The notes under the pieces are model-generated. The model did no database searches. It saw only the letters and a list, made by a program, of their open reading frames with translations, and was not told the origin of the DNA. This document shows, piece after piece, positions 63,194 through 64,000 of a stretch of DNA of 64,000 nucleotides; position 1 is the first letter of the stretch; each line of letters opens with the position of its first letter. Origin of the DNA: Thiomicrospira pelophila DSM 1534 (GTDB lineage Bacteria; Pseudomonadota; Gammaproteobacteria; Thiomicrospirales; Thiomicrospiraceae); contig NZ_JOMR01000001.1 in assembly GCF_000711195.1 (NCBI RefSeq), positions 1,860,001 through 1,924,000 on the forward strand, written 5' to 3'. A program made the translations under genes and the position numbers.

Positions 63194-64000
63194 GCAAAAC
63201 TCAATCTAACCCGATGCCGGCTAAACGCGCTCCTTTCTACGGTGCGTTTTTATTAAAAAAACTGCCTTTTGATCAACTGGATGTAGGCTCACTAACCGTC
63301 AAAATTGGTGAACACCAACACCGTTTTAATGGCGAACACTCCGGTGTGCATGCTGACCTCGTTTTATTTAAACCTTTAAAGTTTATTTGGCTGTTACTCA
63401 CCCAAGGCGAACTCGGTTTTGCCAAAGCTTATGCTGAGGGTTTGATTGAAACCTCAAATTTACATGCTTTACTGCAACTGGGTGTGGATAACGAAGTCGC
63501 GCTATCACGTGCTTTAAAAGGCCACAGTTGGTTTTATAAACGCATGTTAAAACGCCACCAAGCCAATCATAATTCGATTGAAAACAGTCGCGAAAATATT
63601 TCCGCTCATTACGATCTTGGCAACGATTTTTACCAACTCTGGCTGGACCCCACGATGAGTTATTCGAGTGCCTTATTTATGTCACCAGATCAAGACTTGG
63701 CGGAAGCGCAAGTGGGCAAATATCAGCGCATTTTGCACGAGCTAGGTTTTGAAGAAGGAGAGCATATTTTAGAAATTGGCTGTGGCTGGGGCGGTTTTGC
63801 CGAACAAGCGGCTCGCCAAGGTGCAAAATTATCAGGCATTACCTTGTCACGCGAGCAGCTTGAATTTGCCAAACGTCGCCTACGTGAAGCAGGGCTTGAC
63901 CACCAAGCCTGCTTAAGCCTGACGGACTACCGGCATCAAGACGGCCAGTTCGATCATATCGTCAGTATCGAAATGTTTGAAGCGGTCGGCAAAGAATATT
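63187..64000 (+). CDS. Cyclopropane-fatty-acid synthase-like methyltransferase (N-terminal part, truncated by window)
   Basis: Open from ATG 63187 (MLSKTQSNPMPAK) to the window end, with 271 residues visible. The SAM site is EIGCGWGGFAEQAARQG. Family motifs are AHYDLGNDFYQLWLDPTMSYSSALF and VSIEMFEAVGKEY. It acts on phospholipid acyl double bonds, either making cyclopropane fatty acids or methylating them as in furan fatty acid formation. A degenerate palindrome at 63903-63912 encodes D-H-Q-A-C-L. Confidence 0.92.
   Translation, partial: MLSKTQSNPMPAKRAPFYGAFLLKKLPFDQLDVGSLTVKIGEHQHRFNGEHSGVHADLVLFKPLKFIWLLLTQGELGFAKAYAEGLIETSNLHALLQLGVDNEVALSRALKGHSWFYKRMLKRHQANHNSIENSRENISAHYDLGNDFYQLWLDPTMSYSSALFMSPDQDLAEAQVGKYQRILHELGFEEGEHILEIGCGWGGFAEQAARQGAKLSGITLSREQLEFAKRRLREAGLDHQACLSLTDYRHQDGQFDHIVSIEMFEAVGKEY
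63903..63912. repeat. Degenerate palindrome CCAAGCCTGC
   Basis: Two mismatches to the core; codons read D-H-Q-A-C-L, so the peptide pattern DHQAW is still recognisable. Confidence 0.65.

Overview
This 64 kb window looks like the chromosome of a sulfur-oxidising gammaproteobacterium. The clues are a soxXYZA operon for periplasmic thiosulfate oxidation, standard gammaproteobacterial gene blocks (ndk-rlmN-rodZ-hisS-yfgM-bamB-der, trmJ-cysE-iscR, murC-ddl-ftsQ-ftsA-lpxC-secA, sufBCDS) and moderate GC content. The overall style fits the Thiomicrospira/Hydrogenovibrio/Thiomicrorhabdus group, but that placement is inference. The window is gene-dense, and no gap between genes exceeds about 205 bases. 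I see no rRNA, tRNA, CRISPR array, prophage or insertion sequence.

Layout: 1-156 tail of a small cytochrome c; 246-4106 large FAD/Fe-S oxidoreductase; 4202-10954 der-bamB-yfgM-hisS-rodZ-rlmN-ndk (all minus); 11101-13515 iscA-iscR-cysE-trmJ; 13635-14435 suhB; 14490-17816 rimI-holD-leuA-pssA; 17887-22005 ugd-like, pgi, galU, tusA-like; 22066-23466 bepA-like protease; 23654-25847 soxXYZA; 25924-30650 terB-like, ilvD, argA, rnt, grxD; 30714-36602 asparagine-synthase-type amidotransferase, parvulin, hydrolase, GGDEF/EAL protein, coaE; 36595-42177 nudix-thiE fusion, argJ, secA, dciA; 42193-47432 lpxC-ftsA-ftsQ-ddl-murC; 47636-52945 suf operon; 53003-56211 CobW-like protein and znuA/znuCB zinc uptake; 56397-59830 membrane protein, GT9 glycosyltransferase, GPH-type transporter; 59836-64000 NTF2-like, SDR, flavoprotein, DUF1365 and a Cfa-type methyltransferase (cut by the window edge).

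The most striking signal cuts across all of this: the perfect 10-bp palindrome CCAGGCCTGG occurs 20 times (about 0.06 expected from 64000/4^10), and 14 copies extend to ACCAGGCCTGGT. Eighteen copies lie inside unrelated, apparently intact genes. In nine the frame gives (H)QAW, in eight it gives PGLV and in one RPG. As a result the peptide HQAW(W) recurs in seven non-homologous proteins. This is a highly iterated palindrome that appears to be maintained at the DNA level; its binding or modifying protein is unknown.

Other points: ftsZ is missing from its usual place between ftsA and lpxC; iscR and iscA stand without the rest of isc, while a complete sufBCDS operon lies 37 kb away; pilF and ispG are missing from the rodZ-hisS block; the UDP-sugar dehydrogenase homologue lacks the catalytic cysteine; and a perfect 9-bp hairpin with a UUCG loop lies between soxZ and soxA.
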